Assembly (NCBI RefSeq): GCF_000349205.1
Contig: NZ_APHR01000001.1
Location: forward strand, 1 to 56,966
From: Methylophaga lonarensis MPL
GTDB lineage: Bacteria > Pseudomonadota > Gammaproteobacteria > Nitrosococcales > Methylophagaceae
Length of the DNA: 56,966 bases
Direction of reading: 5' to 3'
Part shown: piece by piece, positions 9,246 through 18,032 of the stretch
Numbering within the stretch: position 1 is the first letter of the stretch
Layout of the letters: every line of letters starts with the position of its first letter
Made by a program: the position numbers and the translations under genes
The notes under the pieces: model-generated
The model's database searches: none
What the model was told of the DNA's origin: nothing
The model's input: the letters and a program-made list of their open reading frames with translations, nothing else

Positions 9246-9324
9246 CGTCATTCCGGAAAACGTGCAACGTTTGTCCGGAATCTCTGCACGGCCTCAACAG
9301 ATTCCCGCATGCGCAGGAATGACG
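9246..9324 (-). repeat. 79-bp palindromic-ended dispersed repeat, copy 2
   Basis: Nearly identical to the unit at 9008-9086 (a few substitutions, such as ACGTGCAACGT for ACGTGCAGCGT). A shared upstream block, CACACCTCGTCATTCCGG, suggests that a larger segment of about 238 bases was duplicated. Confidence 0.9.
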
Positions 9325-9373
9325 AAGTAGAAGCAGGAATGATGCAGTAGAAGCAGGAATGACGAAGTAGTAG
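9314..9373. repeat. 20-bp minisatellite, three copies
   Basis: CAGGAATGACGAAGTAGAAG and close variants start at 9314, 9334 and 9354, an exact 20-base period. It grows out of the end of the second 79-bp unit. Confidence 0.85.
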
Positions 9374-9534
9374 CAGTAGTAATGAAGTAAAGGCGATGTA
9401 ACGACGACTAAGATACCAGGTGTGTTATCTTTAATTTTGCTCAATCGCTTGCTCACAAACAAAAATAACTTTTTATATTAAAAATCACATGTTAACATCA
9501 TGAACTCAAGTGATTTATAACAGAGGAACCTGTC

Positions 9535-10092
9535 ATGTTTCTGAATATAAGACTATTTATCGCGATTCTTCTCTTGGCAGGTTTGAGCCACAAGAGTTTT
9601 GCTAATGAAGATCGTTATCTGCTGAACGCAGGCGATGTTCTTTTTGTCTCTGTCTGGAATGAAGAAGCACTTCAGAAACAAGTGGTTGTGTTGCCTGATG
9701 GCAGTATGAGTTTCCCGCTTGCCGGAGAAATGATTGCTGAAGGCAAAGCCATCAGTGAAGTCGAACAAGAACTAGTCAGCAGACTCTCCGACTATATCTC
9801 TAACCCAGTTGTTAATGTCTCGGTGCTCGCCGTTGAGGGCAACAGCATTCACGTACTTGGCAAGGTGCAAAACCCGGGTTCATTTGTAATGCGTCAGAAT
9901 CTCCGAGCGATGCAGGCACTGAGTCTTGCTGGTGGATTGACCCCATTTGCATCTGAAAACAACATCATCGTGCTTCGCCAGGTCAACGGTGAGCAGCAAA
10001 CACTCAACGTCCGATACAGTGACATCAAACGTGGTAGAGCGCTGGAGTCAAATGTGCTGCTGCAAAGCGGTGATGTGCTGGTTATTCCATAA
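9535..10092 (+). CDS. Exosortase-locus polysaccharide export protein (Wza-type N-domain plus SLBB)
   Basis: A 185-residue periplasmic or outer-membrane export protein. A signal peptide (residues 1-23, ending KSFA) is followed by a Poly_export domain (YLLNAGDVLFVSVWNE, LPDGSMSFPLAGE) at about 27-105. One SLBB domain (VHVLGKV-type stretch IHVLGKVQNPGSF, LSLAGGLTPFA) covers about 106-185. There is no lipobox Cys and no C-terminal helix like that forming the Wza pore, so the protein is a shortened form. Outer-membrane passage is therefore probably provided by the beta-barrel encoded next. It is the first gene of the core EPS operon. Confidence 0.87.
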   Translation: MFLNIRLFIAILLLAGLSHKSFANEDRYLLNAGDVLFVSVWNEEALQKQVVVLPDGSMSFPLAGEMIAEGKAISEVEQELVSRLSDYISNPVVNVSVLAVEGNSIHVLGKVQNPGSFVMRQNLRAMQALSLAGGLTPFASENNIIVLRQVNGEQQTLNVRYSDIKRGRALESNVLLQSGDVLVIP

Positions 10093-10110
10093 GCCATTGA
10101 ATTCAATTCG

Positions 10111-11256
10111 ATGAGATATTCGCTACTTTTGCTGGGCGTTGCGCTCACCACACCCGCCTTATCGGCAGAGTGGGTCATTGATGGTCGCTTGACTCCTAAA
10201 ATCGAATATGACGATAACGTTCTGCTTCAAGAATCAAAACAAAGCAGTACTATCTACTCTGTCAGTCCAACGTTAAATTTTTCAAGGTCTTTGGAGAACA
10301 ATAGTGTCCGAGCGTCCTTGGGCTATGACATCGAGCGTTACGCAAGTCTGAGTCGGCTGAACAGAGAAAATCCTTTCGCTGATATTTCAGCGAGTTATCA
10401 AACGATGAGAAGCGGCTATGGTATATCCGCTTCATATAGAGAGCGGACGGTTCGTTCAATTGCAGAAGAAGATACTGGTGATTTTAGTTCTGATGCTACA
10501 GTTCGGTCCCGTCGAATAGCACCAAGTTATAGCTATCAGCTCACAGAACGTGATGTCATTGCGTTTAATGCGAGCTACTCTGAACTTCGCTACGACCAAC
10601 GTAACTTTAGTGACAATGACACTCTGACATTATCATCACAATGGTCGAGAAGTTTTTCTGAACGGTTCTCAGCTGGGTTTAACGCAGGCTATACCCAGTA
10701 TGAATCAACAGGGGAATTCACCCGCTCGGACTATGATTCAACCAACTTTGGTGTCAACCTGAGTTATCGTTGGACTGAGCGAACCAGCATTACGGGTTCT
10801 GCAGGTGTCAATTATTTAAAAAGCACTGTTCGAACTGGGCCGGTAAAACAAAACGACTCAAACAGAGGCACCTTAGCCTCTGTTGCAATGAGTCACCAAA
10901 CAACGCTAGATAACTTCAGTCTCAATCTTTCACGATCACTGAATCCCTCTGGCGAAGGTGTGTTGAATCAACAAGACCGAGTTTCTTTTAACTGGTCCAG
11001 AAAGCTAACAGACCGAATGTCTTTCAACCTCAGTACCAGTTATTCTCAAACATCGAGAGCCGACGATACCGGATCGAATAAACGAAAATTCACTGATGTA
11101 GCGCCAAACTTGAGTTGGAGAATGACAGAAACTACCTCAATCAACACGGGCTATCGTTACAGAAAAATTCAGGGCGATCGTGAGGATAATATCAACGGCA
11201 ATGCTGTCTTTGTATCGTTCGGCTACAATTGGGATGGCATTCGCTTTTCCCGCTAA
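10111..11256 (+). CDS. Outer-membrane beta-barrel of the exosortase/EPS system
   Basis: A 381-residue protein with a signal peptide (cleavage after ALSA, residue 19). The rest is long runs of alternating polar and aromatic/hydrophobic residues, ending in the aromatic GYNWDGIRFSR, as in outer-membrane beta-barrels. Repeated hairpins such as SASYQTMRSGYGISASYRE support about 14-18 strands. Size and position between the export protein and the Wzz-like gene match the TIGR03016-type family found in PEP-CTERM EPS loci. It is the likely secretion pore for the polymer. It has no cysteines in the mature part. Confidence 0.82.
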   Translation: MRYSLLLLGVALTTPALSAEWVIDGRLTPKIEYDDNVLLQESKQSSTIYSVSPTLNFSRSLENNSVRASLGYDIERYASLSRLNRENPFADISASYQTMRSGYGISASYRERTVRSIAEEDTGDFSSDATVRSRRIAPSYSYQLTERDVIAFNASYSELRYDQRNFSDNDTLTLSSQWSRSFSERFSAGFNAGYTQYESTGEFTRSDYDSTNFGVNLSYRWTERTSITGSAGVNYLKSTVRTGPVKQNDSNRGTLASVAMSHQTTLDNFSLNLSRSLNPSGEGVLNQQDRVSFNWSRKLTDRMSFNLSTSYSQTSRADDTGSNKRKFTDVAPNLSWRMTETTSINTGYRYRKIQGDREDNINGNAVFVSFGYNWDGIRFSR

Positions 11257-11279
11257 TCAACCGCGCACAGAGTGAAATA

Positions 11280-13064
11280 ATGGAAGAAGAAGTAAAAGGT
11301 CTTCGTGACTACTGGGATATATTGTGGCGACGTAAATACTGGATATTGATTCCTGGATTAATACTCTCTGCAATCGCTGCCAGTGTTGCCTATTCACTAC
11401 CTGCGACATACAAGTCAGAAGGCTTGATTCTCATCGAGACTCAGGACATACCGGCTGACCTTGTAAGGACAACGGTGACAAGCTATGCGGATCAAAGGAT
11501 TGAAATTATCCGGCAGCGACTTCTGACAACAGCCAACATTATGGCAATCATTGAAAGGCACAATCTTTATGCCGAACAACGTCAGGCAATGACTTCTAAC
11601 ACCGCGATTGTGAATTCATTCAGAAGTAACGTCAGCGTTCAGATGGTGCAAGCAAATGTCACAGATCCAGCTACTGGCCGAGCACGAAGAGCCAGCATTG
11701 CATTCCGTGTTTCGTTTATGGATCAATCGCCGCAAGTAGCTCAGCGCGTGGCCAATGATTTGGTAACCGAATTTCTGGATGAAAACGTTCGAACTCGTGT
11801 CGATATGGCCGCAGATACCGTTACATTCCTGCGTGACGAAGGCGATAGGTTCCAGCGTCAAGTGCGTGATATCGAGTCCCGAATTGCACAATTTAAAAAC
11901 CAGCACAGCGACAGCTTGCCAGAACTGTTGCAATTCAATCTGACCACAATTGACGGTTTCCAGCGTGAGCTCGCCGCTAATGAGCGTCAAATTGCTGTAA
12001 ATCAGGATCAGATTCTCACGCTTGGCATGCAGCTTTCTGCAGTAGATCAATATCTTCCCGCAGGAACTAGTGCCGCACAAGGTCGTACTCAACCCAGCTC
12101 ATCCCAGCAACGTTTGGATCAGTTGCGTCTTGAGTTGAATGCGCTTAAGAGTCGTTATGCTGCTACGCACCCAGATGTACTCAGAGTTGAGAGGCAAATT
12201 GAAACATTACAACAAGAACTTGGTGTTGATGGCCCAACCGAGCGAACTCGGGTAGAGGCCGAACTTGAATCTGTCAGATTAGATCTTCAAAGTGCCAGGG
12301 AGCGTTATGCAGAAAGCCATCCCGATATTATTGCCTTGCAAGGACGTGTGAGTAGCCTGGAAACTAGACTGGCTGAACTACCGGTTACTGCAGCAACAAC
12401 AGATGTTGCTAACGTGACTAACAACAGCGAACGACCACTTAACCCGCTATACATTCAGATTACAGCGCAAATCAATGCAATGGAACGTGAGTTGGGTCGG
12501 CTTAGAACTAGACAAGCCGAATTAAGGGCGCTTATAGAAGAATACCAGGCGCGTGTCCAGCGAACACATCTTGTTCAGCAGGAGTACACAGATTTATCGC
12601 GTGACCATGAAAATACTCTGGCTAAATATCGTGAACTGAGAGCCAAGCAACTTGCCGCTGAACTATCACAAACATTAGAAGCTGAAAGCAAAGGCGAGAG
12701 CTTTACATTGATTGAGCCGCCTGTTGTGCCAAACACTGCTGAAAAACCAGACAGGCGGAAGCTAACCATGATGGGGGTTGTAGCTTCCTTCGGTGCTACC
12801 GGCGGCTTGGCCTTTTTGTATGAAATGTTGTTTGGTGGCGTTCGTGGTTATAATGCAATGACTCATGCATTGGGCAGGGCACCTTTAGTGGTAATTCCCA
12901 TCATACCCACGGAGCGTGACCGTCGCCGCAAGCGTCTCAAATGGACATTGCTGTTCATCATCCTTATTGCAGCCGGCATTGCTGCCGTTGCAGTGTTTCA
13001 CTTTTACGTGATGCACCTTGAGGTGTTCTGGTTCAAGCTCATGAACAAGCTTAGCTTGCTCTGA
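11280..13064 (+). CDS. Exosortase-locus polysaccharide chain-length determinant (Wzz/GumC-like)
   Basis: An inner-membrane co-polymerase of 594 residues. A Wzz domain begins near the N-terminus (LRDYWDILWRRKYWIL), with a first membrane helix at about residues 20-40. A long periplasmic coiled coil (about 170-470, rich in Glu, Gln and Arg) follows. The C-terminal membrane part has a helix around 500-520 and a second at about 560-580. The ATG at 11280 is chosen; an in-frame upstream codon at 11229 lies inside the previous gene. No kinase domain is fused; the kinase is encoded separately just downstream, the arrangement seen in XrtA-type loci. It should set polymer length and link the periplasmic export protein to the cytoplasmic kinase. 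Confidence 0.88.
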   Translation: MEEEVKGLRDYWDILWRRKYWILIPGLILSAIAASVAYSLPATYKSEGLILIETQDIPADLVRTTVTSYADQRIEIIRQRLLTTANIMAIIERHNLYAEQRQAMTSNTAIVNSFRSNVSVQMVQANVTDPATGRARRASIAFRVSFMDQSPQVAQRVANDLVTEFLDENVRTRVDMAADTVTFLRDEGDRFQRQVRDIESRIAQFKNQHSDSLPELLQFNLTTIDGFQRELAANERQIAVNQDQILTLGMQLSAVDQYLPAGTSAAQGRTQPSSSQQRLDQLRLELNALKSRYAATHPDVLRVERQIETLQQELGVDGPTERTRVEAELESVRLDLQSARERYAESHPDIIALQGRVSSLETRLAELPVTAATTDVANVTNNSERPLNPLYIQITAQINAMERELGRLRTRQAELRALIEEYQARVQRTHLVQQEYTDLSRDHENTLAKYRELRAKQLAAELSQTLEAESKGESFTLIEPPVVPNTAEKPDRRKLTMMGVVASFGATGGLAFLYEMLFGGVRGYNAMTHALGRAPLVVIPIIPTERDRRRKRLKWTLLFIILIAAGIAAVAVFHFYVMHLEVFWFKLMNKLSLL

Positions 13065-13092
13065 TATTTCATTAATCGGATGTCTGACAGAT

Positions 13093-13917
13093 ATGGATAG
13101 AATTCAAAAAGCGCTTGATAAGGCCCGTGAGAAAGCTGCGTCAGAACCAGCCGTCAGTCCGGTCAATCGTCCGCAGCCTCAGGTGGCTGAGGATCCGCTT
13201 CAAGCCCCAATTACAGATATTGAGTACACACAAACTCAAGTTGTGCCCGCAACACCAGATCAACTTGCAGAAAATCGAATCATCGCAGGCTTTTACAACA
13301 ATCCAAATTCTGCCGTATTCAGAATGTTGCGCACCCAAGTATTAAAAAAAATGCGCTCAAACAATTGGCAGACACTGGCCGTCACTTCACCGACAGCAGG
13401 AGAGGGCAAGTCAGTCGTTGCAGCCAATCTTGCAGTTGCGATAGCGATGGAGCTTAACCAGACGGTATTGCTGGTTGATATGGATTTGCGTAACCCAAGC
13501 ATTAGTAAATATTTTTCACTTAACGCCAAGATTGGCCTTAAGGAATACCTTGAATCAAATCTGCGTTTGTCAGACGTGCTGATGAACCCTGGCATCAAAC
13601 GCCTGGTAGTGCTGCCTGGCGTTGGTCGTGCTGAACATTCAGCCGAACTACTTTCAAGCCCAAAAATGGCGCAATTGGTGGAAGACATCAAAGCGCAATA
13701 TGATTCCCGCGTGATTATTTTCGACGTACCGCCATTGTTACAGACTGACGATGTGCTGCTCGCCACCAACTACTTCGATTCCGCTTTGCTGGTTTTGGAA
13801 GATGGCAAAAACAATGATGCCAACATCAAAAAATCCTTACAGATGCTTGAGGGTACCCACTTGCTCGGAACGGTGATGAATAAATCCGAGCGTCCACCAG
13901 AACACCAGAATTATTGA
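13093..13917 (+). CDS. Exosortase-locus tyrosine autokinase (BY-kinase, CpsD/Wzc-C-like)
   Basis: A 274-residue cytoplasmic P-loop kinase. It has Walker A SPTAGEGKS (residues 99-107), Walker A' LLVDMDLR (about 126-133) and Walker B VIIFDVPP. The N-terminal helix MDRIQKALDKAREK is the usual start of XrtA-associated kinases. BY-kinases normally end in a cluster of tyrosines; here the tail is short and the only tyrosine is the final residue (EHQNY). It works with the Wzz-like protein to control polymer assembly through phosphorylation cycles. It lies 28 bases after that gene and 3 bases before the ATPase gene. Confidence 0.88.
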   Translation: MDRIQKALDKAREKAASEPAVSPVNRPQPQVAEDPLQAPITDIEYTQTQVVPATPDQLAENRIIAGFYNNPNSAVFRMLRTQVLKKMRSNNWQTLAVTSPTAGEGKSVVAANLAVAIAMELNQTVLLVDMDLRNPSISKYFSLNAKIGLKEYLESNLRLSDVLMNPGIKRLVVLPGVGRAEHSAELLSSPKMAQLVEDIKAQYDSRVIIFDVPPLLQTDDVLLATNYFDSALLVLEDGKNNDANIKKSLQMLEGTHLLGTVMNKSERPPEHQNY

Positions 13918-13920
13918 TAA

Positions 13921-14811
13921 ATGTATTTAGAACACTTTGGCTTAGACCATAAACCCTTCAATCTGGTACCGGACCCGAATTTCTTTTATCTGAGTCCAAA
14001 TCATAGAAAAGCGCTGACCATGCTCGAGTACGGCTTGATGAGTCATGCGGGCTTTACTGTGGTAACGGGGGAGATAGGCGCTGGAAAAACCACACTCATC
14101 CGAACGCTGCTTAGTAAGATTGGCAATGACTGTGTGATTGGACTTATCAACAATACGCATGAATCATTCGGTGACTTGATGGGCTGGGTATTAGACGCGC
14201 TTGAGATTGAGTCAACTGCTAGCGACAATGCGGGTCGTTATCGCGATTACATCAACTTTGTCATTGAACAACATGTTGCTGGACGCCGCGTCGTGTTGAT
14301 CGTTGATGAGGCGCAGAACCTTACCGTTCAGTCCTTAGAAGAGCTCAGGTTGCTCTCAAACGTCAATATTGACAGTGATATCTTCTTACAACTTATCCTC
14401 ACAGGTCAGCCAGAGCTGGTTGATAAATTAAACCGACCTGAGCTTAAGCAGTTTGCTCAACGGATTGGCATTGAATTTCACTTGGGCGCTCTGAGCTACC
14501 CTGAAACACAAAAATACATCGAATACCGACTTGAAAAAGCAGGTGCTAAACAACGCATTTTCAGTAACGAAGCCTGTGCCGTTATTTTCTGTTATAGCGA
14601 GGGTGTGCCACGACGAATCAATAACCTGTGTGACTTTGCAATGGTGTATGCATTTGCTGATGACAGGACATTTATTGATGCTGCACTGGTGCAGGAGATG
14701 ATCAAAGACAAGCAAAGCTCAAGGGTTGTTTACAACGCACTGTCCGACAAACCGGAAGTTGCCAGAGTCAGAAAATCGCTTTTGGAACAATTTAATATCC
14801 AGCTTCGTTAA
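13921..14811 (+). CDS. Exosortase-locus AAA ATPase (ExeA-like)
   Basis: A 296-residue AAA-family ATPase with the N-terminal signature FGLDHKPFNLVPDP. Walker A is GEIGAGKT (residues 50-57), Walker B is VLIVDEAQNL (about 125-134), followed by an LRLLSN sensor-like stretch. It matches the XrtA-associated ATPase type (TIGR03015), related to ExeA/GspA but without the peptidoglycan-binding domain. Its exact role in EPS production is not established. The very short spacing to the kinase gene indicates one operon. Two hairpins after it (14930-14986) close this first part of the operon. Confidence 0.87.
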   Translation: MYLEHFGLDHKPFNLVPDPNFFYLSPNHRKALTMLEYGLMSHAGFTVVTGEIGAGKTTLIRTLLSKIGNDCVIGLINNTHESFGDLMGWVLDALEIESTASDNAGRYRDYINFVIEQHVAGRRVVLIVDEAQNLTVQSLEELRLLSNVNIDSDIFLQLILTGQPELVDKLNRPELKQFAQRIGIEFHLGALSYPETQKYIEYRLEKAGAKQRIFSNEACAVIFCYSEGVPRRINNLCDFAMVYAFADDRTFIDAALVQEMIKDKQSSRVVYNALSDKPEVARVRKSLLEQFNIQLR

Positions 14812-14929
14812 CTTTTTGGGTTTAATTTGCTCAACTGTGAACCCATTCACAAACGAGAATGAATATGATTTATAGAATTGACTCTGTCACCCATCGCCAT
14901 GCGGGTGTCTCCGGGTCATGAGTGACATA

Positions 14930-14957
14930 AAAAACGCTCTGCCCCCCAGAGTGTTTT
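14930..14957 (+). terminator. Hairpin AAAACGCTCTG/CAGAGTGTTTT
   Basis: Near-perfect 10-11 bp stem with a C-rich loop; the A-run and T-run on either side make it symmetric, so it could act in both directions. Confidence 0.65.
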
Positions 14958-14960
14958 TGA

Positions 14961-14988
14961 GCCTGACGTTAGTCAGGCTTTTTTTTGC
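14961..14988 (+). terminator. Intrinsic terminator of the export-kinase-ATPase operon
   Basis: GCCTGAC, loop GTTA, GTCAGGC, followed by eight T residues: a strong rho-independent terminator. Confidence 0.93.
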
Positions 14989-15197
14989 GCATATTGTGTC
15001 AGTGGCACAGATGAAGAAATGCAAGAACCCCCGATTAATGAGTGAAAAGTACCTGATATTTGTGAACAGCTTCGCACTTGTGTTAACTATTGTCTCAACT
15101 AGAGGTGATTTGTGACGCAACTCACAGCTACATGCAAAATCGATCCCTAGTATCGACCCTGCATTAATCGCAAAAAAATCATTGGGGGGCGATGATT

Positions 15198-17069
15198 ATG
15201 AAATTTACTTCTATGCTATTCTCTGGTCTGCTGTTAGCGTTCGCAACAGCGGCTTCTGCACAAAACTACTATGTATGCGACAACGGCGACGACAATAACG
15301 ACGGCCGTTCTGAAGCAACACCATTTCTCAGTTATGAAAAAGCCATGCAGACATTTAATCGAATGGAAGCAGGTGAAAGCGTGTTGTTTTGTAGGGGAGG
15401 GGTTTTTCCTGCCGAAGTATTCGCACGAATCGCGAATTGGAAATGTAGTGCTGAAAAGCCTTGTACTATGGCTGACTACGGCGATGCAGCTAAGCCAGCA
15501 CCGACAATTGTTGCCAACGGAGTCATACCGCTGAACTTCCAGAACGGCGGAACATCCAGAAGGGATGGTGGCTATATTGTCAGAAACTTGACTTTGCTCA
15601 GCAAGAAATTTGAGCATGTCGGGGTCATGCTATACAACGATGTCAATGACGTTACATTGGACAATCTGCACATCGAAGGGTTTAACGTCGGCGTCTACTC
15701 TGCGGGGGCAAACCAACCGGAAGGTGGTTCAAACCAAGCAAATGATCGAATTTTTCTGACAAACTCAACGATTATTAATAACAGAAAACAGGGCTGGTTG
15801 GGTGGCTGTAATGATTGCGTGATTGACAACAACCATTTTGAAAATAATGGTTTCGGCACCGCAATATTCGATCACAACGTCTATATTGACAGTCCAGTGA
15901 AGTCTCAGGATTTTTATAATAGAAACATCAGGTTTACAAACAACACATTGTTGTATTCAACTCGTGTGGACGGGCTCTGCCAAGGTGCATCATTTGTTGT
16001 TCACGGCATAATCAAAGACTTGTACATTGACGGCAACATCATTCGTGAAGAAGCCGGTAAAGTCGGCCAACATTGCTGGGGTATAGCTGTTGACCCAGGC
16101 AATCAGTTGGATGAGTCTTTTGTCGGCCTAACTATTACCAACAACAAATTGTTCAACGTAGGCAACCTGGGTATTGGCTGTGCTTCGTGTAAAAACGTTT
16201 TAATTGCTGATAACATTATTGTTGATGAAGGTAATGTTCTGAGAACAGGTATTGCTGTTCCCAACAAGACAGAGAATTCCTTAAAGTCTGAAAATGTAAC
16301 TATACGCAACAATAAAATCGTAGCAAACCATGATCTTGCACACGGTATATTATTGCGTGGCTCTCATGAGTTTGATGTCTACAATAATGAGATAAGCCTG
16401 TCTTCCACAGACTCTCGCTCAAGATGTATACAACAAGAGGCCGGTAATCTCGAAACTGATGTCTCACGCAATACTTGCGATGCTCATACCAGTGTCAAAA
16501 TCATTGATGAACCTGCTCTAGACACCGATGTCAGCCAAGAAGAGGTGGCAGAAGCAATAGTAGATCAAAAAGCTACTTCAGACAGTCAGCAGGCTAATGA
16601 AGAAGTGGCTTCCAGCGAAGGTGCAACAGAGGTTGATGAGACAGTCTTTATTAGCCCAAGAGCTTCAGGCGAAACTACTGTAACCGAATCTACCACAACT
16701 GAAACGACAGCATCTTCAGGAACCACAGGTGGAAGTAGCGGCGGTGGCACAAGCAGTAGTCGAGGCACCAGCTCTACATCAAGTAGCGACGCAGAGTCGA
16801 CTTTGGCGGACGATGGATATACCGGTTCTACATACTCAAACACAAGCGCTGCCGGAACTGTCGAAACAAACGATTCAGGTAGCACAACGGCTATTTCTGA
16901 CAGTACAAAGGGAAACAGTAGTTCAAGGTCTGCGAATGCTCAGCCAGGTAACTCATCAATCAAAGCCGTGACGATTGATGATGTGAAAGACGTCACTGAA
17001 AATGATATTTCAGATGTCGATGAAAGTCAGTGTCGTGTATTCGCACGTGGTCGCTGCATGATGATGTGA
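15198..17069 (+). CDS. Secreted right-handed beta-helix protein with Ser/Thr-rich tail
   Basis: A 623-residue secreted protein. The ATG at 15198 is chosen because it lies 8 bases from GGGGGG; an ATG two codons earlier is too close. The signal peptide ends around ATAASAQ. Residues 25-430 show the repetitive strand-turn pattern of right-handed parallel beta-helices (NLTLLSKKFEHVGV, DNLHIEGFNVGVY, NNKLFNVGNLGIG), as in pectate-lyase-like folds. Residues about 430-600 are an acidic and Ser/Thr/Gly-rich low-complexity region. The end, SQCRVFARGRCMMM, has two Cys. There is no sorting tail. In EPS loci such proteins often modify or cleave the polymer (lyase or epimerase); that is inference here. It is flanked by terminators on both sides, so it is a separate transcript. 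Confidence 0.75.
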   Translation: MKFTSMLFSGLLLAFATAASAQNYYVCDNGDDNNDGRSEATPFLSYEKAMQTFNRMEAGESVLFCRGGVFPAEVFARIANWKCSAEKPCTMADYGDAAKPAPTIVANGVIPLNFQNGGTSRRDGGYIVRNLTLLSKKFEHVGVMLYNDVNDVTLDNLHIEGFNVGVYSAGANQPEGGSNQANDRIFLTNSTIINNRKQGWLGGCNDCVIDNNHFENNGFGTAIFDHNVYIDSPVKSQDFYNRNIRFTNNTLLYSTRVDGLCQGASFVVHGIIKDLYIDGNIIREEAGKVGQHCWGIAVDPGNQLDESFVGLTITNNKLFNVGNLGIGCASCKNVLIADNIIVDEGNVLRTGIAVPNKTENSLKSENVTIRNNKIVANHDLAHGILLRGSHEFDVYNNEISLSSTDSRSRCIQQEAGNLETDVSRNTCDAHTSVKIIDEPALDTDVSQEEVAEAIVDQKATSDSQQANEEVASSEGATEVDETVFISPRASGETTVTESTTTETTASSGTTGGSSGGGTSSSRGTSSTSSSDAESTLADDGYTGSTYSNTSAAGTVETNDSGSTTAISDSTKGNSSSRSANAQPGNSSIKAVTIDDVKDVTENDISDVDESQCRVFARGRCMMM

Positions 17070-17091
17070 CAGAAGGTTGTATTGTTGACGA

Positions 17092-17126
17092 GAAAAGCTG
17101 GTTACGAAAGTAACCAGCTTTTTTTG
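17092..17126 (+). terminator. Intrinsic terminator of the beta-helix gene
   Basis: AAAAGCTGGTTAC, loop GAAA, GTAACCAGCTTTTTTT: a 12-bp stem with a tetraloop and T-run, just after the stop codon. Confidence 0.94.
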
Positions 17127-17216
17127 TGTTTGTGTGAAGCTTGTCACATGTCCTATACTTTTGCTGGTGTCACAGGAAAAATATGAGACAGGGTTAGTCT
17201 GCGATGAGATCGAAGT

Positions 17217-18017
17217 TTGTCTGAAATAGAAATTGTTCATTACAATCCCAAGAGAAAAATTTTTAGTGGTCGGTTAGGGCGTATTTTCCCTATTAAAAAA
17301 CCTCTGAATAATTTCGGCGACTTACTTGGCCCTCTAGTTGCTCAACATTTGCTCAGAAATGAGTACGGAAAATTCTCAGCGCAAAAAAATGTAAGGCTTT
17401 TGACCATTGGTTCCATCATACATTTTGCCAGAGATGGTGATGTGATTTGGGGAAGTGGGATAAATGGGAAAGTTCCTCTGACGTCTTTGCACTTTTCTGA
17501 GCTTGATGTCAGGTCTGTTAGAGGGCCTCTAACCCGAGATATCTTAATAGAACGTGGCATTGATGTACCTGAGGTATTCGGAGATCCTGGTCTGTTGACA
17601 CCCCTTATCTACCCTCATTTAAAAGAGCTCCAAAAAACACCTCGTTATGACTATACCTTTATCCCCAATTACAACGATATACCAAGGTTCAGTGACGAGT
17701 TATGGTATTCACCTCAAAGTGGGTTGATGAATTGCCTTGAAAGAATAGCAAAAAGTCGTTTTGTGACAGGAACAAGTCTGCACGCAATCATCATTGCTGA
17801 ATCATTGGGCATCCCTGCAAGGGCGATTCGGTCGAATAATGAACACGAATTTAAATATGCTGACTATTTTACCGGGACAGGAAGAGACAACTTTGCATTT
17901 GCAGACTCTATCGAACAGGCATTATCGATGGGGGGGGAACAGCCGATAGACATTAGCAATATCTCCCAGCCTATTATTAACTCCTTTCCATTCGATTTAT
18001 GGCATGGCATCGATTGA
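17217..18017 (+). CDS. Polysaccharide pyruvyl transferase family protein
   Basis: A 266-residue member of the CsaB/WcaK-type family that transfers pyruvate from phosphoenolpyruvate onto a sugar as a ketal, giving the polymer negative charge. Characteristic stretches are NNFGDLLGPLVAQHL, TIGSIIHFARDGDVIWGSG, RSVRGPLTRDIL, FGDPGLL and the C-terminal VTGTSLHAIIIAESLGIP. The start is a TTG at 17217, preceded by GATGAGATCG; no ATG fits in frame near the N-terminus. It begins the large glycosyltransferase section and ends 15 bases before the flippase gene. Confidence 0.85.
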   Translation: MSEIEIVHYNPKRKIFSGRLGRIFPIKKPLNNFGDLLGPLVAQHLLRNEYGKFSAQKNVRLLTIGSIIHFARDGDVIWGSGINGKVPLTSLHFSELDVRSVRGPLTRDILIERGIDVPEVFGDPGLLTPLIYPHLKELQKTPRYDYTFIPNYNDIPRFSDELWYSPQSGLMNCLERIAKSRFVTGTSLHAIIIAESLGIPARAIRSNNEHEFKYADYFTGTGRDNFAFADSIEQALSMGGEQPIDISNISQPIINSFPFDLWHGID

Positions 18018-18032
18018 TAGAAGTATCTCAGA

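Larger units (their letters stand above)
8869..9534 (+). other. Repeat-rich intergenic region before the core EPS operon
   Basis: No gene is supported. It holds degenerate pieces of GGAATGACGAA-type sequence, two 79-bp units (9008-9086, 9246-9324) and a 20-bp minisatellite (9314-9373). The last 110 bases (about 9420-9530) are AT-rich non-repetitive sequence and probably contain the promoter of the operon starting at 9535. GAGGAACC at 9521-9528 is the ribosome site of that first gene. Confidence 0.6.
14812..15197 (+). other. Intergenic region with two terminator hairpins
   Basis: The first half holds terminator structures (14930-14986). The second half (about 14990-15190) contains no recognisable gene and should carry the promoter of the beta-helix protein gene. 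The short reading frame at 14918-15115 runs through the terminators and is not credible. The ribosome site GGGGGG lies at 15184-15189. Confidence 0.6.

Noticed and set aside
7400-9534. Sigma-54 (-24/-12) promoters upstream of the VPLPA and export genes
   Set aside because: TGGCAC-like pieces lack a correctly spaced TTGC element; no convincing match was found.
14918-15115. 65-residue reading frame after the ATPase gene
   Set aside because: It crosses two strong terminator hairpins and has no homology-like features.
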